The notes: generated from the sequence alone by a model not told the origin. A DNA stretch of 64,000 nt from Thermoactinospora rubra (GCF_002093975.1 NZ_MSZZ01000033.1:1-64000); one strand, 5' to 3'; counted from the first letter of the stretch, positions 41,666 to 50,417 are shown. Translations and numbers: made by a program.

Positions 41666-41903
41666 CCCACAGCACGATGCCGATCGAGATCGCGGCCACC
41701 AGAAGCAGCAGCCCGCCGACGAGGACCACCCACCACCACGCGGACCGGGGCGGCTTGGCCTCGACCTGTGGCACGTCGGGGAACATGTCGGGGGTGTACG
41801 GCAGGCGCTGCGTCCGTGGCGGATCCGGGATCGGCGGCTGCGGCGTGACCGCCTGGCCGGGGGTGGGCCAGCGGTGCCGGATGGTGCGATCTGGATCAGT
41901 CAT
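41652..41903 (-). CDS. Small single-span membrane protein, 83 residues
   Basis: A Pro-rich cytoplasmic N-terminus (about residues 1-52) is followed by one membrane helix near the C-terminus (WWWVVLVGGLLLLVAAISIG). GGGAG stands before the ATG at 41903, and a TATAGT box lies just upstream. The last 14 bases overlap the convergent DUF1579-like gene. Function unknown. Confidence 0.7.
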   Translation of the reverse strand: MTDPDRTIRHRWPTPGQAVTPQPPIPDPPRTQRLPYTPDMFPDVPQVEAKPPRSAWWWVVLVGGLLLLVAAISIGIVLWATRA

Positions 41904-41988
41904 GGCTTCTCCCACTATAGCCCGATGATCTATGGCGGGCCCGGCCGTGCGCCACGGGGCGCGGACGCCCTCGGGTCCCGCCTGGCGA

Positions 41989-42363
41989 TCAGCGGGGCGG
42001 GGGACCGGGGTAGTGGCCTGGGTGGGGCCCCGGGTACGGCGCGGGCGCCGTGCGCGGCGTGACGACCCCGGCCACGAGCAGGCCCACCCCGGCCACGAAC
42101 AGCAGCGTGTGGAGCAGGCTCGTCAGCATGAACAGGGAGGTCGTGGCCTGGAACCCGAAGGCCTCGATGATCACCCTGGCGAACAGGGAGGGCAGGAGGC
42201 TAACGATCACCCCCAGGAGGAGGACGACGCAGCCGGTCGCCCCCAGCACGGCCGCGCGCCCATGGGAGCGCCTGGCCCGCAGGGTTAACACGATTCCCGT
42301 GACCAGCGCCGCGAGCTGCAGGAGGAATCCGACGCCTGCGACGCCCATGCTTACGATGCTCAT
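41989..42363 (-). CDS. Membrane protein with Pro/Gly-rich tail, 124 residues
   Basis: Three predicted spans (about residues 5-28, 38-62, 76-100) and a tail of PYPGPHPGHYPGPPP type. No family was recognised. It is divergent from the large AAA regulator, with 242 bases between the starts that contain short AT-rich inverted pieces (CGCGAATT at 42447 and AATTCGCG at 42529). Confidence 0.65.
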   Translation of the reverse strand: MSIVSMGVAGVGFLLQLAALVTGIVLTLRARRSHGRAAVLGATGCVVLLLGVIVSLLPSLFARVIIEAFGFQATTSLFMLTSLLHTLLFVAGVGLLVAGVVTPRTAPAPYPGPHPGHYPGPPPR

Positions 42364-42605
42364 GATCCGAGACCTTACGCGAGCCGCTCGCCGATGTGGC
42401 AGGCCGTACCGGCCGATGGACGTCGGAGGGTGCGGCGGGGACCTTTCGCGAATTGCCGGGCCCCTTCCCGTAACCGCGCCTTGCCGCGTCTTTTCGTGAC
42501 TTTCCGGACTTGAGGGGAAATTTCGGGAAATTCGCGGTTTCGGGGTGGCGGACTCGCGGGCGGAGCGGAAAGTTGTCGGTGGAGCCGGATAGCTTTGGCG
42601 GCGTC

Positions 42606-45600
42606 ATGGACGTTTCCAGAGTCGGCGACGGGCTCATCGGCAGAGACCACCCTGCCGCGCTGCTGCGCGCCGAGATCAGCCGGACCGTGGCCAGCCACGG
42701 CGGGCTCGTGCTGGTCACCGGCGAGCCCGGCATCGGCAAGACCACGCTGCTGACCAGCGCCGCCGAGGAGGCGCGGCGGCAGGGCGCGCTGGTGCTCAGC
42801 GGCTCGTGCTGGGATTCCGAGGCCGCGCCCGGCTACTGGCCGTGGGTGCAGGTCATGCGCGCCCTGCGGCGCAGCGACGAGGGGGCGCTGGCCGAGCAGG
42901 CCGTCGGCACGCGCCTGGCCTCGCTGATCGGCGAGGAGACCGACGCCTTCCAGGTCTACGACTCGGTCACCACCGCGCTCGTCACCGTCTCCCAGCGCCG
43001 GCCCGTGATGGTCGTGCTCGACGACCTGCACTGGGCCGATCCCGCCTCGCTCAGGCTGCTGGAGTTCGTGGCGCAGCACGCCTGGTTCGAGCGGCTGCTG
43101 CTCGTGGGGGCCTACCGCGACGCCGAGGCCGAGCCGATCCCGCTGCTGTCCAGGGCCACCACGATCGGCCTGGCCGGGCTGGAGCGCGCCGACGTGGGGC
43201 GGCTGATGGCGCGCATCACCGGCCTGGAGCCGCCCGAGGAGCTGGTCGCCGAGGTCCACGCGCGCACGGGCGGCAACCCGTTCTTCGTCGAGCAGACCGC
43301 GCGGCTGTGGCACGGCGGCGGCTCGGCCACCGCCGTCCCGCCCGGCATCCGCGACGCCGTGCGCCGCCGCCTCGACCTGCTTCCCGCCCCCGTGGCGGAC
43401 CTGCTGGGCCAAGCCTGCGTGCTCGGCCGCCAGTTCCACCGCCGCGTCCTGGCCGTGCTGGCCGGCCAGCCCGTCCCCCTCACCGACCGCCTGCTCGACC
43501 AGGCCGTCGCCGCCCGCCTCCTGACCGTCCAGGGCGGCGGCGTCTTCGCCTTCGCGCACGACCTGGTCCGGGAGACGCTCTACGACTCCCTCCCCGACGC
43601 GCGGGAGCGCCACGCGCGGCTGGTCGAGGCGCTGGACCTCGACCCCGACCTGACCTCCCACGTCCTGCCCGCCGACCTGGCCCACCACGCCCACCTCGCG
43701 GGCGACCTGCTGCCCTCCTCGCGCGTGGTCGAGCTGTTGCTCGCCGCCGCCCAGGACGCCGCCGCCCGGCTGGCCCGCGAGGAGGCCGCCGCGCACTACC
43801 GCCGCGCCCTGGAGGCCGCCTCCGGCTCGCCGCCGCAGCGCCGGGTGGGCATCATGCTCGACCTGGCCGGCACCCTGGCCCACCTCGGCGACGACGAGGG
43901 GGCGCGGCGGCACTTCGACGACGCGCTCGCGGTCGCGCGGGAGAGCGGCGACGCGGCGCTGCTGGCCCGGGTCGCGCTGTCGGCCCGCAACCCGGCGCAC
44001 ACCGCGTACGGCCCGCGCGACGATGTGCTGCGGGAGGCCTACGCGAAGCTCGTCGGCGACCCGGCTCCGGCTGTTGCGGGTACGGAGGGCGACCTGGGGG
44101 CGGTGGGCGACGACGGCCCGGGATCTCCGGCGGGCCACGACGCCGCGTCCACCGACCTGCTGGCGAAGGAGCTGGCCATCCACCTGGCCGTGACCGCGAG
44201 GGACGACCACGACGACGACGCGCTGGCCCTGAGCCTGTGGGCCTACCACGACGTGATCTGGGGCCCGGGCACCGCCGCGCAGCGCGTCGCGCTCACCGAC
44301 GAGCTGATCTCGCTCTACCGGCGCACCGGCGACCTCCACGCCGAGCACTTCGCCACCGCCCTGCGCTGGGTCGCGCTGCTGGAGGACGGCGACCCCCGCT
44401 TCCCGCAGTCGTTCCACGCCTACGTCACCGCGGGCGAACGCAGCGACATGCCGATGCTCAAGATCAGCACCGCGGTCGACAGGAGCATCGTCGCCGCCCT
44501 CACGGGCCGCTTCAACGAGGCGTGGGCGCTGCTCGACGACCCGAGCGTGGCCGAGCACGCCCGCGATCACTCCTTCTTCTGCCACATGCTCGACCACCAC
44601 CGCTGGACGCTGAGCCTCCTGCAGGGCCGCACCGGCTCCCTGGAGGAGATCCACCGCGCCCTGCGCGCCGGCACGCATCCCTGCCCGGTGCTCCTGGAGG
44701 CCATCACGGCCGTCCACCTCGGCGACGTCGACGCCGCGTTCCGCCACCTCGCCGAGGCCACCGCGCGCGGCGAGGGCAGCATCCGCATGGCCGAGCCGCT
44801 CCGCCTCCGGCTCCAGGCCCAGCTCGCCTCGGCCACCGGCGACCCCGAGCTCTGCTCCCGCGCCCGCGCCTCCCTCACGCCGCACCGCGGCCGTTGGGCC
44901 GTCTCCCTCTACGGCTGGGACGTCAGCGGCCCGTTCGACTACTGGCTGGGGCTGGTGGAGCTGGCCGACGGCCGCCGCCGGGCCGCCGTCGAGGCCTTCA
45001 CCGCCGCCCGCCGCGCCGCCGACCAGCTGGGCGCGCGCCCCTGGTCCACCCTGGCCTCACTCGGCCTGGCCCAGGCGCTCGCCGCCTCCGGCTCCGCCGA
45101 GGAGGCGAGCAGGACGCGGATCCGCGGCGGGGCGCTCGGCATCGCGGGGGAGCCCGGTGAATCCCCGCATCGTGAAGCGGCGACGGGAGCCCTGCCAGGG
45201 CGGGAACCGGACGCCATGGGCGCGGCGGATGCCGCGTCGGGGCCCGGCGCGGTGGACGAGGACGCTGTGCCGGGGTCCGGCGGCGGGGGCGTTGATGCCG
45301 AACCGGCTCTGCAGGGGCGGCCTTTCGCCGGCGGGCACTCCCAGCTCGACGCGCTCTCCTCGGCGGACGGGGTGGGCGTGGCCGACGGCCGGCAGGTGCT
45401 GAACCTGGTCCGGCTGGTCCGGCGCGAGGCGGTGGCGCTGGGCATGGGGCACGTGGCCGAGCAGGCCGAGCAGCTGGTCCGGGATGCCGGGCGCGGGCGG
45501 CCGGCCGTACCGGCGGGAGACGACGACACGGACGGCGGCACCGACGATGAGGCGATTGGCGGCGCGGACGACGGTGCGACCGATGGCGCGAACGACGGCG

Positions 45601-46214
45601 CGACGGTGTCCAGGAGCGCTTCGCCGTACACCGATCATGAAGAACGGCGGAGCGTCCCCGAGTGGCACAGCGGCGAGTTCCGGCGCGACGGTCCCGTGTG
45701 GCGGCTCGGGTTCGGCGGTCGCGTCGTGCACATGCCGGACGCCAAGGGGCTGCGCGACCTCCACACGCTGCTGGCCCGGCCCGGCGTGGAGGTCGCGGCG
45801 ACGAGGCTGCTCAACCCGGACGGCGGCGACCTCGTGGTCGCGGCGAGCCGCCTGGGCGGTGACGCGGTCCTCGACGAGGAGGCCAAGGCGCGCTACCGGC
45901 GTCGCCTCGAGCGCCTCGACGAGGAGATCGACCGGGCGACCCAGCTGGGGGACGACCGGAGGGCCGCCGAGTACGACCGCGAGCGTGCCGCCCTGCTCGA
46001 CGAGCTGCGTGCCGCCGCCGGCCTGGGCGGACGCCCGCGACGGCTCGGTGACGAGGCCGAACGCGCCAGGAAGACGGTCACCGCGCGGATCCGCGACGTG
46101 CTCCGCCGGCTCGACCGCGTCCATCCCGAGCTCGCGCTGCACCTGAGAACGAGCGTCGTGACGGGTTCGAGCTGCCGGTACCAGCCGGAGCAGGAGGTGG
46201 CCTGGCGCCTGTGA
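42606..46214 (+). CDS. Large AAA ATPase regulator-like protein
   Basis: A 1202-residue protein. AAA/NACHT-like ATPase near the start: Walker A GEPGIGKTT (residue 39), Walker B VVLDDLHWADP (about 139). The middle (about 400-860) is helical and TPR-like, as in MalT/LuxR-type regulators. Residues 860-1010 are disordered with Asp/Gly repeats. The end (about 1015-1200) holds a conserved domain with RVVHMPDAKGLRDLHTLLARPG and a basic coiled coil. No DNA-binding helix-turn-helix was recognised. ATG at 42606 is chosen because upstream sequence is not protein-like. Confidence 0.78.
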   Translation: MDVSRVGDGLIGRDHPAALLRAEISRTVASHGGLVLVTGEPGIGKTTLLTSAAEEARRQGALVLSGSCWDSEAAPGYWPWVQVMRALRRSDEGALAEQAVGTRLASLIGEETDAFQVYDSVTTALVTVSQRRPVMVVLDDLHWADPASLRLLEFVAQHAWFERLLLVGAYRDAEAEPIPLLSRATTIGLAGLERADVGRLMARITGLEPPEELVAEVHARTGGNPFFVEQTARLWHGGGSATAVPPGIRDAVRRRLDLLPAPVADLLGQACVLGRQFHRRVLAVLAGQPVPLTDRLLDQAVAARLLTVQGGGVFAFAHDLVRETLYDSLPDARERHARLVEALDLDPDLTSHVLPADLAHHAHLAGDLLPSSRVVELLLAAAQDAAARLAREEAAAHYRRALEAASGSPPQRRVGIMLDLAGTLAHLGDDEGARRHFDDALAVARESGDAALLARVALSARNPAHTAYGPRDDVLREAYAKLVGDPAPAVAGTEGDLGAVGDDGPGSPAGHDAASTDLLAKELAIHLAVTARDDHDDDALALSLWAYHDVIWGPGTAAQRVALTDELISLYRRTGDLHAEHFATALRWVALLEDGDPRFPQSFHAYVTAGERSDMPMLKISTAVDRSIVAALTGRFNEAWALLDDPSVAEHARDHSFFCHMLDHHRWTLSLLQGRTGSLEEIHRALRAGTHPCPVLLEAITAVHLGDVDAAFRHLAEATARGEGSIRMAEPLRLRLQAQLASATGDPELCSRARASLTPHRGRWAVSLYGWDVSGPFDYWLGLVELADGRRRAAVEAFTAARRAADQLGARPWSTLASLGLAQALAASGSAEEASRTRIRGGALGIAGEPGESPHREAATGALPGREPDAMGAADAASGPGAVDEDAVPGSGGGGVDAEPALQGRPFAGGHSQLDALSSADGVGVADGRQVLNLVRLVRREAVALGMGHVAEQAEQLVRDAGRGRPAVPAGDDDTDGGTDDEAIGGADDGATDGANDGATVSRSASPYTDHEERRSVPEWHSGEFRRDGPVWRLGFGGRVVHMPDAKGLRDLHTLLARPGVEVAATRLLNPDGGDLVVAASRLGGDAVLDEEAKARYRRRLERLDEEIDRATQLGDDRRAAEYDRERAALLDELRAAAGLGGRPRRLGDEAERARKTVTARIRDVLRRLDRVHPELALHLRTSVVTGSSCRYQPEQEVAWRL

Positions 46215-46394
46215 CGGCCCCGCGCCGCGGTCCCCTGGTCCCTGGTCCTCGGTACTTCACGCGGACCTGCGGCTCCGCTCGCGCTCAGTGCCGCGTGTGC
46301 CCCGCCATGGCGCGGCTTCTCTCTCCGCATGGCAAAGCCCCCGCTCTCCTCGGCGGCGAGGGCTCCTTTCGAGGTCGCGGGTTCCGCTAGTCGG

Positions 46395-46697
46395 TTACGC
46401 GACGTAGGGCGTCTTTTCCACCTGGAGTTTGGGAACCTCACGTCGGCCTTGGATGCCGATTGGGAACTGTGCGCGCAGCTGCTGCGCATCAGCATCGGTG
46501 ACCTGGTATCGGGACAGGATCTTCTCCAGTCCCCAGGAGCGGGACAGGCCGATTACCTCGATCCCGATCAGGCGTCCGTCTTCGGTTTCGTCGACGAAGG
46601 TAAGGTCCTCGATCTCTCGGGTAGCCGCCACTGGCTCATCGAGCAACGTCACGTATAGGGCGTCGGCGTCTAGGTCGTAGTCGATTCGCACGGCCAT
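46395..46697 (-). CDS. DUF2283 family protein
   Basis: A 100-residue protein: VRIDYDLDADALYVTLLDEPVAAT with an acidic EIEDLTFVDETEDGRLIGIEVIGLSR is the DUF2283 signature. It starts 3 bases after the DUF4258 stop, whose final codons provide its GGAG ribosome site. Pairs of DUF4258 and DUF2283 look like toxin-antitoxin modules (inference). Base composition is clearly lower in GC than the flanking genes. Confidence 0.82.
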   Translation of the reverse strand: MAVRIDYDLDADALYVTLLDEPVAATREIEDLTFVDETEDGRLIGIEVIGLSRSWGLEKILSRYQVTDADAQQLRAQFPIGIQGRREVPKLQVEKTPYVA

Positions 46698-46700
46698 CTC

Positions 46701-46925
46701 CTATTCTCCGAGCCAGAACGCGGTCACGATCACCGTCTCATCGACGGTCAGCACCACTTGTAGTATGCGTTGCCCCCTGGCGTATCCCAAGACTTTCACC
46801 TTGCCGGGGTCTGCCGGCCTGGGCGGTGGGATCCGGCGGCGAAGCGCGTTTCTGATGTCCTCTTCAGTGATGCCGCGCTGCTCACAGCGTTGTTTGACGT
46901 GATAGGTAAGGGTCGGTTCGTCCAT
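46701..46925 (-). CDS. DUF4258 family protein, possible toxin
   Basis: A 74-residue protein: LTYHVKQRCEQRGITEEDIRNAL followed by VLGYARGQRILQVVLTVDETVIVTAFW. This order of an H...R..RGI helix and a beta hairpin is the DUF4258 pattern, related by shape to small RNase toxins. ATG at 46925 overlaps the upstream stop by one base; an in-frame GTG at 46928 is also possible. The second gene of a three-gene unit. Confidence 0.8.
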   Translation of the reverse strand: MDEPTLTYHVKQRCEQRGITEEDIRNALRRRIPPPRPADPGKVKVLGYARGQRILQVVLTVDETVIVTAFWLGE

Positions 46926-47344
46926 CACGCCTGTCCTTGTGGAGGCGTGGGGATGGCTCTCAGATCGAGGTCATGCACACGCTCGTCGTCGATGACGAGC
47001 GTGAGGGAGTAGTCGCCGTACTTAGGGATCGGGAGCGTCAGCGGTATCGCGATGCCCAAGCCGGTCTTCCAGTGCAGAGGAACAGACTCGATCTTCGGCG
47101 GGGCCTTCAGTGTGGCACGGATGGTGAGGAGGTTGCCGTCTTCCCCGGTGAACTCAAGTCGAAGCCGGTGAGCTTGGCCCGGGGTGTCGGTCGAGTCAAA
47201 GGTAATCCGGATGGCAAGGCCCAGAGGGTGAGACGTCGGCACGACCGGTGCGTGGATAGTGTCGACTCCAGCACCGAGGATGTCCAAGACCCCTGGCAGC
47301 TGCCGAACGAACTGCGCTGGGATCATGAAGTCGAGCTTGGGCAT
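46925..47344 (-). CDS. DUF6941-like protein
   Basis: A 139-residue beta-sandwich-like protein beginning MPKLDFMIPAQFVRQ and continuing GLAIRITFDSTDTPGQAHRLRLEF and PKYGDYSLTLVIDDERV. I associate this pattern with DUF6941; function unknown. It is the first gene of an overlapping minus-strand trio with DUF4258 and DUF2283 and has the same low-GC codon use, so the three seem to have arrived together. Confidence 0.65.
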   Translation of the reverse strand: MPKLDFMIPAQFVRQLPGVLDILGAGVDTIHAPVVPTSHPLGLAIRITFDSTDTPGQAHRLRLEFTGEDGNLLTIRATLKAPPKIESVPLHWKTGLGIAIPLTLPIPKYGDYSLTLVIDDERVHDLDLRAIPTPPQGQA

Positions 47345-47478
47345 GGATGCGCTCTCCGATAAGTCGGTCTGAGCGACTCACCGTACACGTACAACTACTG
47401 TGCGGTGGGGCGTTTCCATACTTGAGACTCAGACAGCTCAAGCGCTGTAAGCGCTGGCGTGGTGGGTAGCCTGGGGCC

Positions 47479-47510
47479 GGTGCCCGGCTGTGGAGAAGCG
47501 GCCGGGCACC
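47479..47510. terminator. Hairpin in the gap 47345-47565
   Basis: GGTGCCCGGC at 47479-47488 pairs with GCCGGGCACC at 47501-47510 around 12 bases. Probably a terminator for the minus-strand gene ending at 47566. Confidence 0.6.
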
Positions 47511-47565
47511 CGTGCGTACGGCTGCGCTTAGGAAGCGCGGTCAACCGGCCTTCCGATCTTGAGAG

Positions 47566-47841
47566 TCAGCGCCGGGTCATGGACCACGCACCGTCCGCCG
47601 TGACGGTGGCGTAGCGGGTCCCGGCCGGGAGGATGACACGCCCCCTGTAATCGCCGATCTCGTTGACGAGCAGACGCAGGTACCTGCCGCGGTTGTCGAG
47701 CGCCCACACGATGAAGTTCCCCTCGCCGCTGTGGCGCAGCGTCAGGCGGCGCAGGCCTTGCTCGGCGAGGCGAGGCTCTTCGTGCATGTTGACAAGGAAT
47801 CGACGGCCTATGCGACATGGCAACCGGGCGCGGGAGGCCAT
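47566..47841 (-). CDS. Small protein with a beta-rich C-terminal domain, 91 residues
   Basis: Residues 30-91 (LRHSGEGNFIVWALDNRGRYLRLLVNEIGDYRG, then TVTADGAW) resemble a beta domain found at the ends of actinobacterial extracellular proteins; here it stands nearly alone. The first 18 residues are basic. AAGGAGG lies 5 bases before the ATG at 47841, but both sit inside a strong hairpin. ATG at 47787 (MHEEPRL) is an alternative without ribosome site. Could be a shortened gene or an intact small one. Confidence 0.55.
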   Translation of the reverse strand: MASRARLPCRIGRRFLVNMHEEPRLAEQGLRRLTLRHSGEGNFIVWALDNRGRYLRLLVNEIGDYRGRVILPAGTRYATVTADGAWSMTRR

Positions 47842-47863
47842 GATGCCTCCTTCGCGCCCGGTT
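47822..47863 (-). promoter_or_regulatory. Hairpin enclosing ribosome site and start codon
   Basis: On the minus strand AACCGGGCGCG-AA-GGAGGC pairs with GCCTCC-CGCGCCCGGTT, 17 pairs with a two-base bulge. The loop is ATCATG, which includes the start codon, and the AAGGAGG site is in the left arm. Either translation of the small gene is blocked by default, or the structure is a terminator and the true start is downstream. Confidence 0.6.
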
Positions 47864-47883
47864 CGGCTGAGGTGTCCAGCGCC

Positions 47884-47895
47884 CTAGCGGAGATC
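47884..47895 (-). promoter_or_regulatory. Half-site matching the 35-bp palindrome
   Basis: GATCTCCGCTAG on the minus strand is identical to 12 bases of each arm of the palindrome at 50318-50352. It lies 43 bases upstream of the small gene starting at 47841, so one regulator might act on both. Confidence 0.45.
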
Positions 47896-47931
47896 GTTAA
47901 CGACGTTTACCCAGCTAGAGGCGATAGGTCG

Positions 47932-48762
47932 TCACTTGCGGTTGTAGAGCCGCATCGTCAGCGTGCCGAAGATCGCGATGCAGACGGCGGCGGCGATGAG
48001 GACCCAGGCGATCTCGCCCGAGTCCGTCGTCCCGCCCATGAGGGACCGCACGGCCGAGACCAGGTGCGTGATCGGGTTGACGTTCACGAAGGCCTGCAGC
48101 CAGCCCGGCATCGTGGACGGGTCGACGTAGACGTTGCTGAGGAACGTGAGCGGGAACAGCACGAGCATGCTGACCCCCATGACGGACTTCTCGCTGCGCA
48201 GCAGGAGCCCGAACATGGTCCACACCCACGAGAAGGCGAAGGAGAAGCCCACCAGCAGCGCGATCCCGGCGACGACGCCCACGACCCCGCCCGGCGGGCG
48301 GAAGCCCAGGATCAGGCCGACGACGAGGATCACGGTCGAGGCCATGGTGTAGCGGAAGGCGTCGCCCAGCAGGTAGCCGACCATGGGCGCCGGGCGCCAC
48401 ATGGGCAGGCTGCGGAAGCGGTCGAAGACGCCGCGTTCGATGTCCTTGTTGACCTCCACGCCGGTGTACATGGTGATCATGACGACGCTGGAGACCATGA
48501 TGCCCGGCAGGACGAACTGGATGTACTGGCTGGGGGAGCCGGCCAGCGCGCCGCCGAACAGGTACGTGAACATCAACGTCATCATGATCGGGAAGGCGGT
48601 GACGTCGAAGAGCTGCTCGGGGACGTGCTTGATCTTGAGCATGGCGCGCCAGCCGAAGGTGAGGGACGCCGACCAGGCGCTGGGCCGGGGCGGGCGCGAC
48701 TGGCGCGACAGGACGGCGCCGACGGTCTCGGCGACGGGGGTGTAGGTCTCGGTCGTGGTCAT
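47932..48762 (-). CDS. ABC-2 type transporter permease (DrrB-like)
   Basis: A 276-residue membrane protein with six spans and the ABC-2 signature near the end (FPLTFLSNVYVDPSTMPGWLQAFVNVNPITHLVSAVRSLM seen in parts). DrrB-like permeases export drugs or lipids with a DrrA ATPase. It follows the ATPase gene by 18 bases. The first 30 residues are cytoplasmic and disordered. Confidence 0.9.
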   Translation of the reverse strand: MTTTETYTPVAETVGAVLSRQSRPPRPSAWSASLTFGWRAMLKIKHVPEQLFDVTAFPIMMTLMFTYLFGGALAGSPSQYIQFVLPGIMVSSVVMITMYTGVEVNKDIERGVFDRFRSLPMWRPAPMVGYLLGDAFRYTMASTVILVVGLILGFRPPGGVVGVVAGIALLVGFSFAFSWVWTMFGLLLRSEKSVMGVSMLVLFPLTFLSNVYVDPSTMPGWLQAFVNVNPITHLVSAVRSLMGGTTDSGEIAWVLIAAAVCIAIFGTLTMRLYNRK

Positions 48763-48780
48763 GGTGTCTCCGTAGGGGCG

Positions 48781-49743
48781 TCAGGCGGCGGGCTTGTCGG
48801 TGAGGGCGAGGAACACCTCGTCGAGGCTGGGCTGGCCGAGGGAGAAGTCGTCGACGACGATCCCGGCGCGCGACAGCTCCATCAGGGCACGGGAGGCCTG
48901 CTCGGCGGCGGCCTCGTCGCGGCCGTTGCCGATGATGCGCGCCGTGAGCGCCACCGGGTCGGCGTCGATGTAGACGGGGGCGCCGAGCGCCTCGGCGAGC
49001 AGGCGCTCTGCCTCGGGCCGCCGGTGCGGGTCGCGCAGCCGTACGTGCACCGAACCCGCGCCGATCGAGGACTTCAGCTGCCCCGGCGTGCCCTCCGCGA
49101 TCACCTTGCCGTGGTCGATCACCGCGATGCGGCTCGCCAGCCGGTCGGCCTCCTCCAGGTACTGGGTCGTGAGCAGCACCGTGGTGCCGTGGGCGACGAC
49201 GATCCTGACGATGTCCCACACCTGGTTGCGGCTGCGCGGGTCCAGGCCGGTGGTCGGCTCGTCGAGGAAGAGCAGGTCGGGGGTGTTGAGGATGCTGGCG
49301 GCGATGTCGATGCGCCGCCGCATGCCGCCGGAGTAGTTCTTGACCTGCCGGTCGGCGGCGTCGGTGAGCCCGAACGCCTCCAGCAGCTCGCGGGCCCGGT
49401 CGGCCGCGGCGGCCTTCCTGTGCCCGAGCAGGCGGCCCAGCAGCACGAGGTTCTCCATGCCGGTCAGGTCCTCGTCCACCGAGGCGTACTGCCCGGTCAG
49501 GCTCACCCGGCCGCGTACGGCGTCCGCCTCGCGCACCACGTCGTGGCCGAACACCCGCGCCTGGCCCCCGTCCGGGCGCAGCAGCGTGGCCAGCATCCTG
49601 ACCGCGGTCGTCTTCCCGGCGCCGTTGGGCCCGAGGACCCCGTACACCGCACCCGCGGGGACGGCCAGGTCCAGGCCGTCGACCGCGCGGTTGTCGCCGA
49701 AGACCTTCACCAGTCCCGACGTCTCAATGGCAAGATCGCTCAT
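48781..49743 (-). CDS. ABC transporter ATP-binding protein (DrrA-like)
   Basis: A 320-residue ATPase: Walker A GPNGAGKTTAVRML near residue 39, Q-loop TGQYASVDE, signature NYSGGMRRRIDIA near 135, Walker B LLFLDEPTTGLDPRSR and a late DrrA-type C-terminal domain (EVFLALTDK). It partners the permease that follows. The FMN reductase gene lies 9 bases upstream on the same strand, so the three form one transcript, presumably controlled by the 35-bp palindrome. Confidence 0.93.
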   Translation of the reverse strand: MSDLAIETSGLVKVFGDNRAVDGLDLAVPAGAVYGVLGPNGAGKTTAVRMLATLLRPDGGQARVFGHDVVREADAVRGRVSLTGQYASVDEDLTGMENLVLLGRLLGHRKAAAADRARELLEAFGLTDAADRQVKNYSGGMRRRIDIAASILNTPDLLFLDEPTTGLDPRSRNQVWDIVRIVVAHGTTVLLTTQYLEEADRLASRIAVIDHGKVIAEGTPGQLKSSIGAGSVHVRLRDPHRRPEAERLLAEALGAPVYIDADPVALTARIIGNGRDEAAAEQASRALMELSRAGIVVDDFSLGQPSLDEVFLALTDKPAA

Positions 49744-49752
49744 CTGTTTCTC

Positions 49753-50304
49753 CTAGGACACGTACGGCCGGGCGGCCCGGGCCTCGCGCAGCGCGAGCGC
49801 CCACCACGTGAGCTGGTCGAGCATGGCCTCGGCCGCCCGCAGGTGCTCGTCCCGCGCGCGCGTGCAGGTCATCAGGTCGATGCCGACACCGTCGCGCACG
49901 GTCATGGCGTGAAGCTCGGTGAACACCGTGCGCAGCTGCTCGACGGCGAAGACGCCGTCGGACCCGCTGCCGTAGGAGACGAATCCCACGGGCTTGGCCC
50001 GCCACTCGTCGTAGGCACAGTCGATCGCCTGCTTGAGCGAGGCGGGGAAGCTGCGGTTGTACTCCGGCGTGACGACCACGAACGCGTCGGCCCGCCCCAC
50101 GGCCGCGGCGAACTCGCGCATCACCGGGTCCGGGCAGCGGGGGTAGCGTGCGGGGAAGGCGTAGTCGGCCAGGTCGACGACGGTGACCTCGAGCTCGGGC
50201 CGCCCGCTCGCGTGGTCGGCGAACCAGCGGGCGACGGTGTCGCCCACTCGTCCCTCGCGGGTGCTGCCGACGATGACGGCCACGCGCAGCGGTTCGGTGC
50301 TCAC
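49753..50304 (-). CDS. NAD(P)H-dependent FMN reductase-type flavodoxin-fold protein
   Basis: A 183-residue protein: VIVGSTREGRVGDTVARW near the start binds FMN phosphate, and VVVTPEYNRSFPASLKQAIDCAYDEW is the family core. It could reduce FMN, quinones or azo compounds. As first gene of a unit with a DrrAB-type exporter it may help in detoxification (inference). A 35-bp perfect palindrome lies 13 bases upstream of its start. Confidence 0.88.
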   Translation of the reverse strand: MSTEPLRVAVIVGSTREGRVGDTVARWFADHASGRPELEVTVVDLADYAFPARYPRCPDPVMREFAAAVGRADAFVVVTPEYNRSFPASLKQAIDCAYDEWRAKPVGFVSYGSGSDGVFAVEQLRTVFTELHAMTVRDGVGIDLMTCTRARDEHLRAAEAMLDQLTWWALALREARAARPYVS

Positions 50305-50317
50305 ATCCCTAAGGCGC

Positions 50318-50352
50318 GAGATCTCCGCTAGATCGGATCTAGCGGAGATCTC
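50318..50352. promoter_or_regulatory. 35-bp perfect palindrome upstream of the FMN reductase operon
   Basis: GAGATCTCCGCTAGATC at 50318-50334 and GATCTAGCGGAGATCTC at 50336-50352 are exact reverse complements around one G. Length and position fit an operator for a TetR-like repressor, but no such gene is adjacent. The 12-base half GATCTCCGCTAG recurs on the minus strand at 47884-47895. Confidence 0.8.
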
Positions 50353-50417
50353 TTTCGCCGTACGGCTGCCGCGTGGCCGTCAGAGCGTGTCAGGAGAGCG
50401 TGACGGACAGGCGTGCC

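Noticed and set aside
46215..46394. A further gene between the AAA regulator and DUF2283
   Set aside because: No frame with start signal or family-like sequence.
47932..50304. DrrAB-type transporter as exporter for the MccB-like peptide
   Set aside because: It lies over 30 kb away in its own operon with an FMN reductase; nothing links the two.
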